Origin: Methylobacillus flagellatus_A
GTDB lineage: Bacteria; Pseudomonadota; Gammaproteobacteria; Burkholderiales; Methylophilaceae
Reading direction: 5' to 3' (one strand)
Assembly (NCBI RefSeq): GCF_031344055.1
Contig: NZ_JADBEN010000002.1
DNA: 64,000 nucleotides
This document shows, in pieces, positions 16,113-25,204 of the stretch (positions within the stretch are counted from its first letter, which is position 1; each line of letters begins with the position of its first letter). Under the pieces are notes generated by a model. That model was given only the letters and a program-made list of their open reading frames with translations. It had not been told where the DNA came from and did not search any database. Both the position numbers and the translations under genes were made by a program.

Positions 16113-18548
16113 ATGACAGAACAAACATTACCGGTTTTCTCTCCAGAATCTGGCTTGCTACCATTGTTGCCGCTGCGCGATGTGGTGGTATACCCGCATC
16201 TTGTCATCCCATTGTTTGTTGGCCGCGAAAAATCGGTAAAGGCATTGGAGCTTGCCTCGGAGCAAGACAAGCAAATTCTGTTGGTGGCACAGAAGTCCCC
16301 TAACAAGGACGAGCCTGATGCCGAGGATCTTTACGAGGTCGGCACGGTAGCGACAGTGCTGCAGATGCTCAAGCTGCCTGATGGCACAGTGAAAGTGCTG
16401 GTCGAGGGCCTGCACAGGGTAAAGGTGCTGGAATTCGTCGAAACCCAGGAATGCTTTGCCGCCCGCACGGAGAAAATCGAAAGCCCGGCAGGCGACGACA
16501 GCCAGACGCAGGCCTTGATGCGCACCGTATTCACGCAGTTTGACCAATACGTCAAGCTGAACAAGAAAATCCCGCCTGAAATCCTGACTTCGCTTGCCAC
16601 CATCGACGATGCGGGCCGTCTTGCCGACACCATTACCGCCCACCTGACATTGAAGCTCGAGGAAAAGCAGAAGATACTGGAGATGTTCAGCGTGTCCGAG
16701 CGCCTCGAGCATTTGCTGAGCCTGCTTGAATCCGAAATCGACATCCTGCAGGTAGAAAAGCGCATCCGCGGCCGCGTGAAGCGCCAGATGGAGAAAAGCC
16801 AGCGCGAGTACTACCTGAATGAGCAGGTGAAGGCCATCCAGAAGGAGCTGGGCGAGCAGGACGAAAATGCCGACATCGAAGAGCTGGAAAAGCGCATCGC
16901 CGATGCGCGCATGCCCAAAGACGCGCTGACCAAGGCCAATTCCGAGCTCAAGAAGCTCAAGATGATGTCGCCGATGTCGGCTGAAGCTACCGTGGTGCGC
17001 AACTACATTGAAACCCTGGTCGGCCTGCCATGGAAGAAAAAGACCAAGATCAGCCGCGACCTCGGCATTGCCGAGGATATCCTGGACGCCGACCATTACG
17101 GCCTGGAAAAGGTCAAGGAGCGCATTGTGGAGTATCTCGCCGTGCAACAGCGCGTAGACAAGCTGAAGGCGCCCATCTTGTGCCTGGTCGGACCTCCCGG
17201 CGTGGGCAAGACCTCTTTGGGGCAAAGCATCGCCAAGGCCGTGAACCGCAAGTTCGTGCGGGTTGCGTTGGGCGGCGTGCGCGATGAATCCGAGATCCGC
17301 GGCCATCGCCGTACTTATATCGGCTCCATGCCCGGCAAGATTTTGCAAAGCATGACCAAGGTAGGGGTCAAGAATCCGTTGTTCCTGCTCGATGAAGTCG
17401 ACAAGATGGGCCAGGATTTCCGCGGCGACCCATCCTCTGCGCTGCTGGAGGTACTGGACCCTGAGCAAAACCATACTTTCGTCGACCATTATGTCGAGGT
17501 GGAATACGACCTGTCGGACGTCATGTTCGTCGCGACGGCGAATTCCCTGAACATCCCTGGTCCGTTGCTTGATCGTATGGAAGTCATCCGCGTGGCCGGT
17601 TATACCGAGGATGAGAAGGTCAATATTGCGATGCGCTATCTATTGCCCAAGCAATTGCAGACCCATGGCCTGAAGGAAAGCGAGATCAGCATTTCCGAAG
17701 CGACGATCCGCGATGTTGTCAGGTTCTACACCCGCGAGGCCGGAGTGCGTAGCCTCGACCGAGAAATCTCCAAGATCTGCCGTAAGGTGGTCAAGGAAAT
17801 CCTGACTTCCAAGCCCAAGACTGGCACAGCCGCCCGCAAGGTAACCGTCACCCCGAAGAACCTGGAAAAATACCTGGGCGTGCAACGATTCGACTATGGC
17901 GTGGCTGCGAAGGAAAACCAGGTCGGCCAGGTGACAGGCCTGGCGTGGACCGAGGTAGGAGGGGAGCTGTTGACGATCGAGTCCGTCCTGCTTCCAGGCA
18001 AGGGCAAGGTCATTACTACCGGCAAACTGGGCGAAGTGATGCAAGAGTCCATCCAGGCCGCGATGAGTGTCGTGCGTAGCCGGGCCAAGCGTTTGGGCTT
18101 CTCCGAAGACTTCTACGAAAAGAATGACATTCACATCCACTTGCCTGAGGGCGCCACGCCCAAAGATGGCCCGAGTGCCGGTATTGCCATCTCGACAGCG
18201 CTGGTATCGGTATTGAGCAATATACCGGTGCGCTCAGACGTAGCGATGACCGGGGAAATCACATTGCGCGGCGAGGTGCTGCCGATTGGCGGCTTGAAGG
18301 AGAAGCTCCTGGCCGCGCACCGTGGCGGAATCAAGACCGTGCTGATCCCGGAGCAGAACGTCAAGGATTTGGGCGATATTCCTGCCAACATCAAGAACCA
18401 CCTTGATATTCACCCGGTGAAGTGGATTGACGAGGTGTTGCAGCTGGCGCTTGAGCACATGCCGGAATCAGCCGATGCCGAGGTGCCTGTGGCAGAAGTC
18501 AAACCCAAAGGCAAAACCAGCAAACCATCCCCTGTGACGAAACATTGA
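16113..18548 (+). CDS. lon: ATP-dependent protease Lon (LonA)
   Basis: Hexameric AAA+ serine protease that degrades damaged and regulatory proteins. 811 aa: N-terminal LON substrate-binding domain (PLLPLRDVVVYPHLVIPLFV onward), Walker A GPPGVGKTSLG near 360, Walker B FLLDEVDKMG near 424, and a C-terminal protease domain with the catalytic serine in PKDGPSAGIA near 683 and the lysine about 43 residues later. The C-terminal tail is Lys/Pro-rich and variable. It has its own heat-shock promoter, and repeat copy 2 follows the stop by 14 bp. Confidence 0.97.
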   Translation: MTEQTLPVFSPESGLLPLLPLRDVVVYPHLVIPLFVGREKSVKALELASEQDKQILLVAQKSPNKDEPDAEDLYEVGTVATVLQMLKLPDGTVKVLVEGLHRVKVLEFVETQECFAARTEKIESPAGDDSQTQALMRTVFTQFDQYVKLNKKIPPEILTSLATIDDAGRLADTITAHLTLKLEEKQKILEMFSVSERLEHLLSLLESEIDILQVEKRIRGRVKRQMEKSQREYYLNEQVKAIQKELGEQDENADIEELEKRIADARMPKDALTKANSELKKLKMMSPMSAEATVVRNYIETLVGLPWKKKTKISRDLGIAEDILDADHYGLEKVKERIVEYLAVQQRVDKLKAPILCLVGPPGVGKTSLGQSIAKAVNRKFVRVALGGVRDESEIRGHRRTYIGSMPGKILQSMTKVGVKNPLFLLDEVDKMGQDFRGDPSSALLEVLDPEQNHTFVDHYVEVEYDLSDVMFVATANSLNIPGPLLDRMEVIRVAGYTEDEKVNIAMRYLLPKQLQTHGLKESEISISEATIRDVVRFYTREAGVRSLDREISKICRKVVKEILTSKPKTGTAARKVTVTPKNLEKYLGVQRFDYGVAAKENQVGQVTGLAWTEVGGELLTIESVLLPGKGKVITTGKLGEVMQESIQAAMSVVRSRAKRLGFSEDFYEKNDIHIHLPEGATPKDGPSAGIAISTALVSVLSNIPVRSDVAMTGEITLRGEVLPIGGLKEKLLAAHRGGIKTVLIPEQNVKDLGDIPANIKNHLDIHPVKWIDEVLQLALEHMPESADAEVPVAEVKPKGKTSKPSPVTKH

Positions 18549-18562
18549 GGCTGGGTATTTTT

Positions 18563-18841
18563 AGAGCCTGTTTGCAATCTCTATGATAGGGTACGCATAG
18601 CTCCGACACGCGGCCGAAAGGCGCAGTCCACAGGTAATGCTCATTGCCTGCCAAGGGCTGCAACGCCGAACGGGTGCTGTTGGAGCTATGTTGTCTTTAG
18701 TTGCCCCGGCAGCGCGGCAACTGCTGCGTTGTAATCCTCGCCGGACGAACCCGGTGACAATCCGCATGCGTGCGGTTTGCGTCTTGCTTCTACTACTCTG
18801 CCGCGACAACGTACCTCATAAAAATATTATAAACAGGCTCT
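18563..18841. repeat. MITE-like palindromic repeat, copy 2
   Basis: About 279 bp bounded by AGAGCCTGTTT at the left and its inverted copy AAACAGGCTCT at the right. The interior is homologous to copies 1 and 3: GGCGCAGTCCACAGGTAATGC, then GGGCTGCAACGCC, GCGTTGTAATCCTCGCCGG, and GCGGTTTGCGTCTTGC minus flanks. This is the most diverged of the three. It fills most of the lon-hupB gap, and its right edge lies 16 bp before the hupB minus-35 box. Confidence 0.85.
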
Positions 18842-18856
18842 TAGCGCGGGAAAGGC

Positions 18857-18886
18857 TTGACATAGCCTTTTTCCGCTTGATATAAA
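18857..18886 (+). promoter_or_regulatory. Strong sigma-70 promoter of hupB
   Basis: Perfect minus-35 TTGACA at 18857-18862 and near-perfect minus-10 TATAAA at 18881-18886, with an 18-bp spacer. It lies about 57 bp upstream of the HU start codon. It probably also drives the downstream tRNA pair, since no terminator separates them. Confidence 0.75.
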
Positions 18887-18942
18887 GCAGGGCACAGGGT
18901 CTTTTCGCACCTGTTCTTAAACAATGTCGAAAGGGGATTTAC

Positions 18943-19218
18943 ATGGCAAACAAGTCTGAACTGATTGAGCAAATTGCTAAATCTGCTGGTCTATCCAAAG
19001 CTGCTGCTGGTCGTGCTTTAGATGCTACAACTGCTGCAATTACCAAGTCTTTGAAAAAGGGTGAGCTCGTTACCCTGATCGGCTTCGGTACCTTTTATGT
19101 TGGTAAACGTGCCGCACGCAACGGCCGCAATCCCCGCACTGGCGCCACAATTAAGATCAAGGCTGCCAATTCTCCCAAATTTAGGGCTGGCAAAGCGCTC
19201 AAAGATGCTGTAAACTAG
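18943..19218 (+). CDS. hupB: DNA-binding protein HU-beta
   Basis: Nucleoid-associated histone-like protein that bends and compacts DNA. 91 aa, standard size, with the HU/IHF signature GFGTFYVGKRAARNGRNP at about residues 46-63, MANKSELIEQIA at the start and a basic C-terminus. A good Shine-Dalgarno (AAAGGGG) precedes the ATG. Its codon use is plainer and less GC-rich than neighbours, as expected for a highly expressed gene. Location after lon matches many Proteobacteria. Confidence 0.97.
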   Translation: MANKSELIEQIAKSAGLSKAAAGRALDATTAAITKSLKKGELVTLIGFGTFYVGKRAARNGRNPRTGATIKIKAANSPKFRAGKALKDAVN

Positions 19219-19238
19219 CGGTCTTCGTTGGTTGAGAC

Positions 19239-19314
19239 GGGTGCTTAGCTCAGTTGGTAGAGCGTCGCCCTTACAAGGCGAATGTCGGCGGTTCGACCCC
19301 GTCAGCACCCACCA
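19239..19314 (+). tRNA. tRNA-Val (anticodon UAC)
   Basis: Full cloverleaf: acceptor GGGTGCT / AGCACCC, D-arm AGCTCAGTTGGTAGAGC, anticodon stem TCGCC / GGCGA around loop CTTACAA, T-loop TTCGACC, and an encoded CCA end. Confidence 0.96.
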
Positions 19315-19363
19315 TCAATCATCGTAAAAGTCGTTGGTTTTGGAGAAAGCAACGCGAAGTCAA

Positions 19364-19440
19364 GGAGCGGTAGTTCAGTTGGTTAGAATACCGGCCTGTC
19401 ACGCCGGGGGTCGCGGGTTCGAGCCCCGTCCGCTCCGCCA
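19364..19440 (+). tRNA. tRNA-Asp (anticodon GUC)
   Basis: Full cloverleaf: acceptor GGAGCGG / CCGCTCC, anticodon stem CCGGC / GCCGG around loop CTGTCAC, T-loop TTCGAGC, and an encoded CCA end. It follows tRNA-Val by 49 bp, the two being a common pair in this group. Confidence 0.96.
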
Positions 19441-19442
19441 AG

Positions 19443-19471
19443 AAAAAGCGAACCGTCCGGTTCGCTTTTTT
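19443..19471 (+). terminator. Terminator of the hupB-tRNA unit
   Basis: AAAAGCGAACCG and CGGTTCGCTTTT arms with a 2-base loop and a T-run, directly after tRNA-Asp. Confidence 0.9.
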
Positions 19472-19643
19472 GTTTTCAGCATGCCGTTTCCTCGATAGTC
19501 AAATTTTCCTCCCGCTTCCTCATTACCTGGACTAGGCATGTCTTGCGTTCAGCATGTGTGGTATATTCAAGAGTTAGGTTTACAAGTCGGTCTTGGTTCG
19601 GGCTGATTATTTCAAAGATTGAAAATAAAGAAGGCATATTGTT

Positions 19644-21536
19644 ATGTTGGAAGCAATTCGTGATCGTTCCAAAGGATGGCTGGCCAAAGTCATCCTAGCT
19701 GCCATTACCATCCCGTTTGCATTGGTCGGCGTTGATAGTTATCTGCGCGATGCAGGCTCAGGTGTCGCTGTTGCCAAGGTCGGGGGGGAATCCATTACCG
19801 CGCAAGAATACAGCAACGCCTTGCAAAACCTGCGTAACCGCCTGCAAAGCGAGGGCAAGGTCGACCAAGCCGTGATCGATGGCCCTGAACTGAAGCAAGC
19901 CGTGATCGACCATCTTGTCGAAGGCAAATTGCTGGCCAATGAGATCAAGCGGGCAAAGTTCGTCGTCAGCGACGAGCAGCTTTCCAACTACATTACCCAG
20001 GAAGAGTCATTCCACCAGGATGGCAAATTCTCGCAAGAGCTATACGACCAGTTCCTGGCGGAACGCCGCCGTACGCCTTCGCAGTTTGAAAACGAGGTCC
20101 GCGGCGACCTGCTGACGATGCAGGCGCGGGAAGGCCTGTCCGCCTTGGCCTTCGTGCCCAACGGCGTTGCCAACAATGCGATCAAGATCGAGCACCAGTC
20201 GCGGGAAGTCAGCATCGCCGAATTCAAGACCGCGGACTACATTTCCCAGGTCAAGGTCACTGAGGAAGAAATCAATGCCTATTACAAGGAGCACCAGGAC
20301 AAGTTCAAGGTGCCGGAACAGGTCAAGCTTGAGTTCGTTCTGTTGTCCGCGAATGCATTGATTCCTAGCCAACAGGTGACAGAAGAGGAGGCCCGGGAAT
20401 ATTACGCCCAGAATGCGGCACAGTTCCAGGGCGACGAACAGCGTCGCGCCAGCCATATCCTCATCGGTTTTGGCGTTAGCCCCACTCCGGAGGCAAAGCA
20501 GAAGGCCAAAGAAAAGGCACAGGAAGTGCTAGCCCTGGTGAAAAAAGACCCCGAACAGTTCGAGCAGCTGGCCCACCAATATTCGCAAGACCCGGGCTCC
20601 AAGGACAAGGGCGGCGACCTCGGCCTGTTCGGCCCTGGCGCCATGGTCAAGCCTTTCGAGGATGCGGTGTTCTCGATGAAGCCGGGCACCATCAGCGACC
20701 TGGTCGAAACCGATTTTGGCTACCACATCATCAAGCTGACCGAAATCCACGGCAGCGGCCAGTCGTTTGAGAACGCGCAAGGCCAGATCCGCGCCGAGCT
20801 GATGTACCAAAAAGCCCTGGCTAAGTTCTCCGAACAAGCCGAGAACTTCAGCAATATGGTATACGAGCAGGCGGACAGCCTGGAGCCTGTTGCCAAGGAG
20901 TTCGGCTTGCAGGTCCAGACCAGCGGCTGGCTGAGCCGCGATGACGGCGCAAAGTTCTTCAAGAACGACAAGTTGATGAACTTCGTGTTCAGTGACGAAG
21001 TGTTGAAGGACAAGCGCAATACCGAAGCGGTCGAGATTTCGCCCAATAACCTGATTTCAGCCAGGGTCGCAGAGCATAAGCCTGCCGCCGCCCGTTCTTT
21101 TGAGGAAGTGAAGGCTGGTATTGAAGACTTCCTGAAGCAAGAGAAAGCGGCCAAGCTGGCTCGTGAAAAAGGTGAAGCTGCGCTTGCCGATTTGCGTGCA
21201 GGCAAGGCCGCTGCCCTCAACTGGACAGAGCCGGTGACCGTGGATCGCCGCAATCCGCAAAGCCTGACCGATTTATCGGTATCCACCGCGTTCAAGGCGG
21301 ATACTGTCAAGCTGCCAGCCTATAACGGCGTGGCAGACCGCAACGGCTACCTCCTAACCAAGGTTACCTCTGTCAAGTTTGCAGTGGATAGCGATGAAGA
21401 GCAGCGTGCTGCGAAGGCGCAGTTGCAGGCGGCACTAGCTGCGGAGTATAGGCATGCCTATATCAGTTCCTTGAAACAAAAGAGCAAGGTCACGGTGAAC
21501 AGCCAGTTGCTTAATTCCGATCAAGTCAATCCTTGA
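19644..21536 (+). CDS. ppiD: PpiD-type periplasmic folding chaperone, SurA_N and parvulin domains
   Basis: Inner-membrane-anchored chaperone facing the periplasm that helps outer-membrane and secreted proteins leave the Sec translocon. 630 aa: one N-terminal anchor (WLAKVILAAITIPFALVGV, residues 11-29), a SurA-N-like chaperone region to about 240, and a parvulin rotamase domain at about 265-360 (RRASHILIGFG, KGGDLGLFGPGAMVKPFEDAVF, GYHIIKLTEI). A helical C-terminal domain follows. Position after HU and the tRNAs matches relatives. A terminator follows at once. Confidence 0.93.
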   Translation: MLEAIRDRSKGWLAKVILAAITIPFALVGVDSYLRDAGSGVAVAKVGGESITAQEYSNALQNLRNRLQSEGKVDQAVIDGPELKQAVIDHLVEGKLLANEIKRAKFVVSDEQLSNYITQEESFHQDGKFSQELYDQFLAERRRTPSQFENEVRGDLLTMQAREGLSALAFVPNGVANNAIKIEHQSREVSIAEFKTADYISQVKVTEEEINAYYKEHQDKFKVPEQVKLEFVLLSANALIPSQQVTEEEAREYYAQNAAQFQGDEQRRASHILIGFGVSPTPEAKQKAKEKAQEVLALVKKDPEQFEQLAHQYSQDPGSKDKGGDLGLFGPGAMVKPFEDAVFSMKPGTISDLVETDFGYHIIKLTEIHGSGQSFENAQGQIRAELMYQKALAKFSEQAENFSNMVYEQADSLEPVAKEFGLQVQTSGWLSRDDGAKFFKNDKLMNFVFSDEVLKDKRNTEAVEISPNNLISARVAEHKPAAARSFEEVKAGIEDFLKQEKAAKLAREKGEAALADLRAGKAAALNWTEPVTVDRRNPQSLTDLSVSTAFKADTVKLPAYNGVADRNGYLLTKVTSVKFAVDSDEEQRAAKAQLQAALAAEYRHAYISSLKQKSKVTVNSQLLNSDQVNP

Positions 21537-21551
21537 TCCGGACTGGAAATG

Positions 21552-21577
21552 AAAAAAGCCCCGTTAGGGGCTTTTTT
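21552..21577. terminator. Terminator after ppiD
   Basis: AAAAAAGCCCC / GGGGCTTTTTT with a short loop. Symmetric, so it can also end the convergent small gene at 21597. Confidence 0.92.
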
Positions 21578-21596
21578 CATGATATCAAACGGACCG

Positions 21597-21755
21597 TCAG
21601 ATACGGCCTGTCAGCAGCAAAATAATCAAGATCAGGACAATCAGCCCCAAACCGCCGCTAGGGCCATAGCCCCATCCCTTGCTGTAACCCCAACTGGGCA
21701 GTGCCCCGATAAGCAGAAGAACCAAAATAACCAACAAAATGGTAGAAACAGGCAT
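21597..21755 (-). CDS. DUF3309-type small membrane protein
   Basis: 52-aa protein too short for most gene finders: MPVSTILLVILVLLLIGALP, then SWGYSKGWGYGPSGGLG, then a second hydrophobic stretch LIVLILIILLLTGRI. The hydrophobic N-terminal helix, Trp/Gly/Tyr-rich turn and hydrophobic C-terminus are the DUF3309 pattern. A strong GGAGGAG precedes the ATG at 21755. Function unknown; such proteins often occur among stress-induced genes, which fits the surroundings. Confidence 0.85.
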   Translation of the reverse strand: MPVSTILLVILVLLLIGALPSWGYSKGWGYGPSGGLGLIVLILIILLLTGRI

Positions 21756-21964
21756 ATATTCTCCTCCGGTTGATTTAATACATTATTGAGGACGGTCTGC
21801 GACCGCGTTCTGCCGGGCTGGATGCCAGCAGAGTGTCATGAATGTAACAGCGGTACGGTTGAGGGCATTATCCGGCTGCCGCCTAAACCGCTGTCGGCGG
21901 TATCTGACACTATTCGCGCGAAAATAAGCGGCCACTGTTGACACGGGGGCGCCCGCTTGTCAGT

Positions 21965-22270
21965 TTAGTTGTTTTCTTTCAGGAAGAACCCCTCGGGGGG
22001 CGGCGCGATCTTCTCGCCCTGTCCATCTTCATCTTCGTCGATGATTTCAGGCTGGACATCAGGTTCGTCAGGCTCCACCGGAGTATAAGGCCTCTCAGGG
22101 TCGGGCTTGATGGGCTTGCCGTTGTCATGCGGGTTGGAAGCCTCTTTCAACGACTTGATCGCTTCTTCCTCATTGCCTTTGTCCTCGGAGTTTTGCAGCT
22201 TGTTACCAGCATGATGGTGCGCATCCTCTACGGCATTCATCAGAGTTTGGTGATGGAAACGGCTTTTCAT
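21965..22270 (-). CDS. Small acidic hydrophilic protein, unknown function
   Basis: 101 aa, no transmembrane segment and no recognised domain. A His/Asn-rich N-terminus (MKSRFHHQTLMNAVEDAHHH) is followed by a charged helix and a long Pro/Glu/Asp-rich tail (PERPYTPVEPDEPDVQPE) that is probably disordered. AGGGG lies a few bases before the ATG. The open frame on the opposite strand lacks a ribosome site. The sequence looks like an osmotic or desiccation-type disordered protein, but that is inference. Confidence 0.6.
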   Translation of the reverse strand: MKSRFHHQTLMNAVEDAHHHAGNKLQNSEDKGNEEEAIKSLKEASNPHDNGKPIKPDPERPYTPVEPDEPDVQPEIIDEDEDGQGEKIAPPPEGFFLKENN

Positions 22271-22378
22271 CAGATCGCCCCTATTTCATGATTGTGATGG
22301 ATTCACTATAGGCCGGGCGGCGTCCTGCGCAACATCAGCCAAGCACGCATACTGTTGTAAGAAACTGATACAACTGGA

Positions 22379-25204
22379 TTATTCAGGCATCAGGTCGACA
22401 GCGAGCGCCGCCCAGGACAGCCTGGAAAACAAGTCACTAACGACAATTTGCCCGGCATAGATGTGGTACGAAAGCCCGGAAACGATGTTGTAGGCCTCTG
22501 TGTTGAGTTTTGCAGGAAGATGGACAACGGTGTCTTGCCAAACTTCTGCGGGAATGGCCAATTGTTGCCGCTCTTTCATGAGGGGGGCCGTCAGCCTCGG
22601 TACCACCACGATCAGCGACTTGTGGTCATCAGTCCGCATGAAGGCCAGGATATGGGCGGCACGCGAGCCGCTCACCTCCAATGGCCGGTAATCGCTGCAG
22701 TTGAACAGCGCGGCATGCTGCTTGCGGAATTGCAACAACTGTTGAATGATGTGCTGTTTGATGCTGCCATTCCGCCAATTGGCGATTTTCTCGTCCAAAT
22801 CCGTTTGTGCCAAGAGCTGTTCCCTGGGCTCATATTCCACCGCAGAGCGGTTGTCCGGATCCAGTAAGCTGAAGTCCCAGAGGTCCGTCCCCTGGTAAAG
22901 GTCTGGGATGCCTGGTGTGGTCAGGCGCAATACTGTTTGGGACAAGCTGTTGGCGGCGCCAGCCGCGGAGATTTCCTGTACGAAAGAATACACGGACTGG
23001 AGGAAGGGCAGGCTTTGTTCGGGGTCGAGGATATTGAACAGCAAGTTGCTGCATGCATTCTCATATTCCTCGTTCGCCTGCATCCAGCCCGAAAGGCGTT
23101 TGGCTTCGCGTATGCTCTTGATCAGCCATTGGTTGAGGCGCTCGGCATATGCTTTCAGCCCTTCGCGGTCATCGATCTGCAGATAGTATGGCCAGGCCCC
23201 GGCGAGAATCTGGTACAGCATGATTTCATGCTGGGGACGAGGCGCACTGTAACTGACAGCGAGGTTTTCCTCAGGAAAGATATTCTGGTGGAAGCGCGCG
23301 TTCAGGACAAGCCATTCCTGTAGCAGCGATTCCCACCGCTGCGGCACCTGGCTCACGGCGGCAATGCGCATGCGCGTATCCTCGCCACGTTTGTGGTCAT
23401 GCGTGGCCGTAGCCAGCATGGTGACCGGGAAGCGCTTGTGGCGCTGGATGCAGGCTTGGTGGAAATCTTCGGTGGAAAGCGAGAACATGTCCGGATTGCT
23501 GCCGACCTCATTACGGGACAATAAGCGCCCGAATCGGTAGAACGCGGTATCCTCCATGGATTTCGCACATAACGCAGGCATGAGCTGCTGAAAACGGGTA
23601 ATGGCGCGTTGCGAGAGGTCTGAAAGCGGACTGCCAGGATCGGCAATGACCAGTTCCGCGCTTAGCCAGCCCAGCACGATGTCCACCAAGGCCTTATCCA
23701 CCTGGCCAAGAGTGCGGCGCGCCTGTTGGGCCGTTTGCTCGAACAGCTCTCGGTCTATCTGGTCCGGGCCGTTGTTGCCCACGTAGCTGCGGTAGACGGG
23801 GAAGTGCGCCAGGATTTCCGTGAGCACCCGCTTGATGGCTGCGAGGGAGTAATCCCTCGTGCGGATCTCGGCACGCGCAATACGGTGTATGGCAGCGGCT
23901 GTGCCATTGAATTCACCGACCAGGTTTTCCGATAACAGTTGATAGCGGGCGCTGCGCACATGGCGGGCAAAGTCGTATTGATCACCGGTATATTTCTGCC
24001 AGCAGTCAGTCAGCGGCCTCGCTCCGCGCGGGTCATGCAGGACGGCGCTTACCTGGTCCATGAATTCGTAGCCGGTCGTGCCGTCAAGGCGCCAGTCGCT
24101 GCGCAGCCATTCCCCTGGCGCGAGGATTTTTTCGGCGATGATGTAGGGCGGTTGCTGCAAGTGCTTAGGCCTATGCTTGGTCAAGCGCTGCAGGCGCTGC
24201 CGTAACTTGTTGCAATACTCCTGGGGGTGGGCCAGGCCGTCTATGTGGTCAAGCCGCACGCCATCCACCAGCCCTTCGCGATACAGGCTGAACAGGAGCG
24301 AGTGCGTGGCCTCGAACACCTCGTCCAGCTCGACCCGGACGCCGGCCAGCTCGCTGATTTCAAAGAACCTGCGCCAATTGATCTCGTCCGCTGCATTGAC
24401 CCACCACGTGAGGCGGTAGTGCTGCCGCTCCAGCAATGCATGGAGCTGCAGGCGGTGCTCGCTGTCGGCTTGGTTATAATAGGCCAAGGCCGAATCGAGC
24501 GCGGCGTTGCCCGGCGGCGTGGCGGCCAACGCCTGCAGCATTTGCCTGGCTTGTGCCACCTTTTTCTCCAGCGCATGGTAAGGCTGCTGCCGGTCTAGCG
24601 CCTCCAAGTGGCTTATCAATGGCCGCAACAGTTTACTGTCGGCCTGGCGCAGGATGGCCGTATAGTCGAACAGAGAAACCGGAAACTGGTTGTCGAAATA
24701 GGCCACCACGATTTGTCCTGTGTCCGGAACATAGGCCAGCCGCAGCTCACCCTTATTGAGCACATCGCCATAAGGGTCTCCAAGAAAGGGGGCCAGCACC
24801 TTGTTATGCAGCGCCGGGTCGTTGGAATGCCAGTCGATGTCGAACCACGAAGCGTAAGGGCTGGCCTGGCCCCATTCGAACACATGCTGCCACCATGGGT
24901 TTTCCGCTCCGCCCACCCCCATGTGGTTGGGCACGATATCCATGATCAGGCCCATGCCAGCACTGCGCAAACCCTCGACCAAGCGCCTGAATCCTGGTTC
25001 GCCTCCCAGCTTGGCATCGATCTGGGTCGGGTCGACAATATCGTAACCATGGGTGGAGCTGCTGCGGGCCGTCAAGAGAGGGGACGCGTAAATATGGCTG
25101 ACGCCCAGCTTGGTAAAGTAGGGGATGCGCGCCAATGCGTCCTCGAACGTGAAGCCCTGGTGGAACTGCAGGCGGATGGTGGCGGTGATGTCTGTTCTAG
25201 GCAT
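22379..25204 (-). CDS. treY: TreY, maltooligosyl trehalose synthase
   Basis: GH13 enzyme that isomerises the reducing-end bond of a maltooligosaccharide to alpha,alpha-1,1, giving maltooligosyl-trehalose. 941 aa. It starts with the TreY block ATIRLQFHQGFTFEDA and carries the GH13 regions DIVPNHM, GLVDGVRLDHIDGLAHP (nucleophile Asp), YIIAEKILAPGE (acid/base Glu) and the TreY-specific ATHDHKRGEDTRMRI. It is the last gene of the operon, overlapping treZ by 8 bp. Together TreY and TreZ make trehalose from glycogen-like glucan. Confidence 0.95.
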   Translation of the reverse strand: MPRTDITATIRLQFHQGFTFEDALARIPYFTKLGVSHIYASPLLTARSSSTHGYDIVDPTQIDAKLGGEPGFRRLVEGLRSAGMGLIMDIVPNHMGVGGAENPWWQHVFEWGQASPYASWFDIDWHSNDPALHNKVLAPFLGDPYGDVLNKGELRLAYVPDTGQIVVAYFDNQFPVSLFDYTAILRQADSKLLRPLISHLEALDRQQPYHALEKKVAQARQMLQALAATPPGNAALDSALAYYNQADSEHRLQLHALLERQHYRLTWWVNAADEINWRRFFEISELAGVRVELDEVFEATHSLLFSLYREGLVDGVRLDHIDGLAHPQEYCNKLRQRLQRLTKHRPKHLQQPPYIIAEKILAPGEWLRSDWRLDGTTGYEFMDQVSAVLHDPRGARPLTDCWQKYTGDQYDFARHVRSARYQLLSENLVGEFNGTAAAIHRIARAEIRTRDYSLAAIKRVLTEILAHFPVYRSYVGNNGPDQIDRELFEQTAQQARRTLGQVDKALVDIVLGWLSAELVIADPGSPLSDLSQRAITRFQQLMPALCAKSMEDTAFYRFGRLLSRNEVGSNPDMFSLSTEDFHQACIQRHKRFPVTMLATATHDHKRGEDTRMRIAAVSQVPQRWESLLQEWLVLNARFHQNIFPEENLAVSYSAPRPQHEIMLYQILAGAWPYYLQIDDREGLKAYAERLNQWLIKSIREAKRLSGWMQANEEYENACSNLLFNILDPEQSLPFLQSVYSFVQEISAAGAANSLSQTVLRLTTPGIPDLYQGTDLWDFSLLDPDNRSAVEYEPREQLLAQTDLDEKIANWRNGSIKQHIIQQLLQFRKQHAALFNCSDYRPLEVSGSRAAHILAFMRTDDHKSLIVVVPRLTAPLMKERQQLAIPAEVWQDTVVHLPAKLNTEAYNIVSGLSYHIYAGQIVVSDLFSRLSWAALAVDLMPE